Notes under the pieces: model-generated
The model's input: the letters and a program-made list of their open reading frames with translations, nothing else
Told to the model about the DNA's origin: nothing
Database searches by the model: none
Part shown: one piece after another, positions 45,101 to 51,100 of the stretch
Numbering within the stretch: the first letter of the stretch is position 1
Layout: each line of letters begins with the position of its first letter
Source of the DNA: Branchiostoma floridae
Lineage: Eukaryota > Chordata > Leptocardii > Amphioxiformes > Branchiostomatidae
Length of the DNA stretch: 63,863 nucleotides
Reading direction: 5' to 3'
Assembly: GCF_000003815.2 (NCBI RefSeq)
Contig: NC_049996.1
Location: 9,576,715 to 9,640,577 of the forward strand
Translations under genes and position numbers: made by a program

Positions 45101-48100
45101 TGGTAGGTATACTTGTAAATAGCGAACATACATCAAAAGAGATGATCGTCTCATCATCTTGGACCACGATGTCCCTGAAGGAAAGGTACAAGCAGCATTG
45201 TAGGGGGAGTACTAGCAAGTTTTCATCGGCCATTTGGCATCATCTGAACATTCACAACGATCATTCATTCTCCTTAGATACTACAGACATCTTAGACAGA
45301 GAATCTCGCTGGTTTGAGAGGGGGGTAAGGGAGGCAATTTATGAGCGGATTCATCGTCCTTCGCTTAACCGTAGGGGTGGGTTGAGAACTGAGCTTTCTT
45401 GTACTTGGGATAGTTTATTGAAGTGATTGATGGTTTTATTTATACACTTATCATGTTTTAATATCTTATTCCTTGTTAGTTCATTTTACTTTGCTTGAAT
45501 TATTCTAGAACCTTGTCAGTTACCTTTTTGTTTGTTTAGAACATTGTTAGAACACCTCAATAGTTACCTGTGTTGTTTATTTTAGAACACCTTAGCCGTT
45601 ACCTTTTTTGTTTATTTAGAACATAAGAATTATTCCTTGTTTCAAGAAATTGTTTGTCTTCATTTTCTTTTCACTGAGGAAGGAAGGCGGACGCCTTCCG
45701 AAACGTCTGTATAAAAATAAAGTATCCAGAAGTAAAGATTTATTCGTCTTCAATTGTAACGATTCCTGGATGTCTAACCTTCACAAACGTACCACTATAT
45801 AATACATACAGCCATCTAAGCAGAAGACTTACAAGTAGCCTTGGCAGAAAGATGTGGGAAGATATGCTCTACTGGCCAGACCTCCTAACCTTATAAGCAG
45901 TCCAGAATACATCAAGATGTTATCCTAGACTCTCAATCTCATGCATAGCTAACATATGTTGCTACTGCAATAGTATAAACAGGATATACAAAGAGCCTTT
46001 TTTACCACAAGATCTTATGAATAGAAACTAGACTGCCTTCCTGCTATCAAAAGTAAACATTACCAAATCTAAACGACATGAGAAACAACTGATTACACAA
46101 CTTGTAGTTGCAAATAGTGTAGCTTTAAATTTAGAACAGATAAGCTAAATATTCCCTTCAAAATTAGGGTTTAGATAAAAGATACCTGGAAATAGGAATG
46201 TGGCGCTTAAACAGTTAATCAGCTCGGATCAGGAAATTTAAGCAGTTAAGTCTGAAAATCACTGGGCTGAACTGAAGCCATCTTTGTTTACTGGTTTGTT
46301 TACATACAAGTTTCCTGTCTTGTTACCTGTGTTAAGTAAACAACCACAACTATAAGTACCCTCCTGCAAAATCTATTTCATTCTGTGGCTGCCACAAAAA
46401 CTGAATTTGATGACAAACAACTTTCCTCTCAGAATTATACCACAAAAATTCTATTGATAATTTTCACATAGTCTGTCTATAGATTTTTGTACCTACACAG
46501 GTAATCTCAGGTACCTAAAAGTATTGTCTTTTTAACCTAGTTGTTGCACCAAGGTGGATTAGACAGGCATCCTACCAAAGGAAGGATTGGGCCTAGAACT
46601 GTTTACTCTTTTCTTTAAGGAGTAACTGAGCCCCAAGGAATTGTGATAAGGATCTTAAGAGATGACAAAGATTGAAAAGTACCCTTAAGGTAAGGGACAC
46701 GCAATTTGTCTTTGTCATCACATTTACTATGTTACATAAATTTCTATGTGGTGTTGCATAATAGTAGGGTGTTTGGCTCAAAGCCTGAGTCCCTGATGAT
46801 ATGCTCTCCAATGTTGTGTTTTGGAATAGGCACTTCACTTAGGTAAAAATGAGTAACTAGCTTCAGTTAAGCCTTAAGGACGTCCGGTGTTTGAGGAGAG
46901 CCACACCTTGAGCAACCCATCACACTTATCAGAAGGAGTATGGGTCCTTCCCAGTATGAGTGGATTAAATAAATCTGTCCATTATGCAGCTTGTACTCTT
47001 CAGTATAAGGCATGTCAAGCCATAAGGTGGTTTACCAGGTGTGCAATACAAACATGTTGTTACACGTAGACTAGTAAGCTATTTCATATGCATCTTTCTT
47101 TCCTTTTTAATGGTTTGTTCCTAAATACCACATCTAATAAAGAAAATATTGAACTGTTGTTTCCTTACTACTGTCCTGTCTGTACTTAGATTATGCTAGT
47201 TAACCAAGCTAAACTGAAAATGTCAAGTGACTATTGTGGATTTAAAAAATTGTAAAATAAAACTGCAAGCTTAATTATGTTAAAACTTGTATTCTTTTAA
47301 TTACATTTCCTTAATCTGCAAGGCCTCATTTGTTTTTAACCATGATCTATATAAATGATTCCTTTCCTTTTGGCATTTGTGCTTGCTTCTATCGGTAATC
47401 CCCTCTCCACAATAGCAACAATGTAGTGTAATCTCCATCCTTTTTGTCCCAAATCCCCTACAATTACTGTTGTTAAGCAACCTCAAAAATAAAGCAGAAT
47501 GAAACATTTCAACCCAATTCAATTATGTATGATAGCACTGAATCAGTGATACAGATTAACATATGGTTATGCGGAATGTCTGGAATGCCCTTTAATGATG
47601 ACACACCTAGACAGACAGGTGTGAAGGTCACAATGGAGCTGTCTGTCAGGTCACCTGGGGGATGGGTCAGTAAGGACCATGGGGGAGGGAGGCTTATGAC
47701 AGTAAATATGTACTAGCTTGGTACCTACTGATACAGAACGATAGATGATGATGATATTGATGTTAGTAATAAAAATAATTTCCTGAAAAAAAACTAGGAG
47801 AAATGTTTTCACCCATGTTTACTATTTTCTACATTTTCCTCATTTCTTTTCTATCACCTCCCCAGACTCTCCTTGGTACATCCCTAGATAGGTCAATGAA
47901 CCATCATTAATCAACTGGTTGGGACTGATCCATTTATCTTTTAGAGGGGGCTGATGAAGTATTCTGGGCTGTTCCATTGGGAAATAAAGGGTTTTAGGTA
48001 GTTAGAATAGTTCTGTCATAAATGTACATTTATGTGAAGTCCATAATACTGCATTTAGAAATAAACCATTTCTCCAAATTACATCATTACTTGGATTTAG

Positions 48101-51100
48101 GGGTTTTCATAATGCATATCATAATCTTGCATCCAGTTTGTCTACCTGCATTACCACTTACCTTTGGTAGGAGGCACTTCAACACAACCACTTGAACCAT
48201 ACAATTATTGTATTTACCGATATGCACCTAACTATGCCAACAATTACATTATGCCTAACTAATACTAGAGATGAAGAAAAACGGATCATGCGTGACTGAA
48301 GGGTTGTCCAGCTATCCAGCACCATAATCATGCAATCATACTAATCTGAGGGGTGAATGCTGATAAAAACATCATGTTATCACTAAGGATCACCATCAAA
48401 AGGGTAATATTTCTAGGGTTCAAGTTGATCATGGGTGTGGTGTGGTAGTCACTGCTAGTATGATGGCATACAAACATGACTCATACTACATCTCAATTAT
48501 TCCTAATAAAAGAAAACGTCAGTTACAAAATCATGTTGCAACAACGAAATCAACATACATTTGTAGGTAAACCTAGACTGAAGTAAAACAAAAGAATGTC
48601 ACAGAAAATGCCTTGACCAGGGATGGTTGTGGGGACACTTTGCCAAAACTGCCTTCCTAAAACCAATAAAATCCATAACCTAATGATGAATGAATGTGCT
48701 TGTTCTATGGTATATGTATGAAATACTATATGGTACCTTATGGCCTACTATATAAATGGCAACTACACTGTAGGAATTGCAATTCAATCATTGCAGACTG
48801 TCACATTGTCAAGTATAACATTTTCATGTCACCAAAACTGCTCTACCAAAGTTAGTGTTATTATACCCGTCACATTTGGCGAAAATCGATCGGACGGCGA
48901 TTCTGTGGCAATCGCCTGAGCCTCGCTTATATTATAATAACTTTATTGCACAACAATTGTACAAGGTAAAAAGTATGGCTTATATGTGATGGGCGGTTTT
49001 CACATGAAAAATATGTGCAACCCTTATGTCGATCTTAAATATGGCCGATCTTCCGTCGATACGCCCGTGGATGATATGATCGTGGAAGATATGACAGGGG
49101 TATTAAGTCATATGACTATTATCAGCCATTAATACACAATATCCATAGCTTGAAAGCAATTCCACTTTCAAACTGTTTCAATTATATTTATCTTCACCAG
49201 TCATAATATATCTGAAAATTGAAAGTCTACAATTCAACTAATGAATTAAACACGACATATCACAACCAGTACTTACCGATAGCTTCATTATATAGTTTGA
49301 TGGCCTCCTTATAGTTTTTAAGAGTGTACTGGGTATTTCCTTGACTTTTTTTGGCCTCAGCTTTCCTGTAACAATAAAAAAAATCAATATGAGTTATGCA
49401 TAAACTGATCGGAGTTGAAGTGAACTCAGTATATTTGACCATATGACCATTGGACGATAAAGGTCAGAGAGCCATGCAATAATGATGTAACATCACTGGG
49501 AGCAATCAAATCTTGCCCATTTCTATGTGCACATGTACTGTATATCTGATCACAAAACAAATTATATAAAATATAGCAAAAGGATCATTGAATGTCAACT
49601 GCACATCTTTTGGCAAGTATCCCAACTTGGTGGAAAAAGTGTAGAATGTATAATATCTTACTAATAACCTATAATTGAATTAACTGCATATGTAACACAC
49701 ATCATCTTACAAAAGGGACATGTTACAAAAGCATACAAATGTATGTTTTATCATGTACACAAGTAAAAGACACTGTGTGTACGTAAGTAGTTTAAATCAG
49801 ATCAAAAATGTACATTTAACAAAATATAGACTTTATAATAATCCATAGCTAGTATCACAAGAATCATCTGCACCTTTCTATGCAGCACACATAAACAGAC
49901 ACTGTGCTTTGGTGCAAGACAGACAGATCACAAGAAACTCCCACTCTGTTTATGTCATGCCTCCATTACAAGTGGAAAACGTGGCAGCCATATTGACTGT
50001 TGCTACTCATCTATCTTGTCTGGTTTAGCTGTAGTGATTGTGACATGTAACAGGTAATGGTAGGCTTCAATCATGTAAACCAACCATTCTAATGAAGAAG
50101 ATAATGACTATCATTACTGTGGTAACAATAGTGACAAAACTGGTCTGGTAGTATCTGTTACACCATCTACATCGCAAACAACGACAAAGCCTGGTTTTGG
50201 AAGAATTGAAGAGAAAAAATAATATGACTCATTTCAACATGTTTGCCTAAACTTGTTAGTATGTACATAAGGCAATCTTCAAGTGTCATTTGTGTTGATG
50301 TCACTTATACAATGCTTTTGCTATTGGCTAATAGAGTAACACTGCCTTGTCGAGGCTAGCGCCATTATCAAGCACATAGGATCGCCACTACTCTTGACGA
50401 CATGTCGACAAGTGTGTTGGGTTCTTTAAATATACAGAGGTTTAACACCTGAGACTCCCCCATTCATCGAATTCCCTTACAAATGTCTGGGCTTAACAGA
50501 ATAGTGTGTTTTTTCATCAAAATAGGCTGCATTTCAAGAAGTTATGTAATAATACATTCAATCAACAACAGTACAATACAATTTCTAAATCATTTCTTTG
50601 GAAATTTCAATTAATAAGAAAATGTCCTCATTTGGTTTATCATTGAGGACTGACAAACAACGATGCTAACTTTAATCATTAAAGTTTTTAAACAAAAAAC
50701 AAAAGCCATAACATCAATGATATCAGTATGTGTGCCTAACTCTAATGCCAAATGGTGCTTTCCAGACTCAATATGACCTTTGGCCGAACTATCCACATGT
50801 GGTTACTGCAAGGGACCAACCAAGAGAGATTATCATTATTGGGGATGGGCTACATATATATGTGAAATTTCATTTAGGTCAGAAATCAAAAGAGACAGCA
50901 AAATTCTCTATTGTATTTGCTTTTTTTCTTCTTTTGTCCTTCTATGAATTTTTTGAAAATTCCATAGAGCAACGTATTAGGTACCATATTGACAACCATT
51001 CCTCTACAATCATATTTGGTTTGTCCCTAAGGTTCTGTGTCATGATGATGTATGCCCCAGCCAAAAATAGAATAGGGACCATCCATAGGTCCTTAACAAC

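Larger units (their letters stand above)
43588..45789 (-). mobile_element. Penelope-like element, 5'-truncated with inverted 3' segment
   Basis: The insertion is flanked by an exact 14-bp duplication TACCACTATATAAT (43574-43587 and 45790-45803). The part to 45172 is a - strand copy lacking the N-terminal reverse transcriptase. The rest (45173-45789) is a second copy of the 3' end in the opposite orientation, so about 580 bp form an inverted repeat. This fits twin-priming-like integration. Confidence 0.9.
43015..49276 (-). other. Intron between exon 3 and alternative exon C
   Basis: Contains the Penelope insertion (43588-45789), about 3 kb of AT-rich DNA, a cluster of transcription-factor-like words (47570-47690) and a repeat-like stretch at 48868-49105 bounded by ATACCCGTCA and TGACAGGGGTAT. 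Confidence 0.6.
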
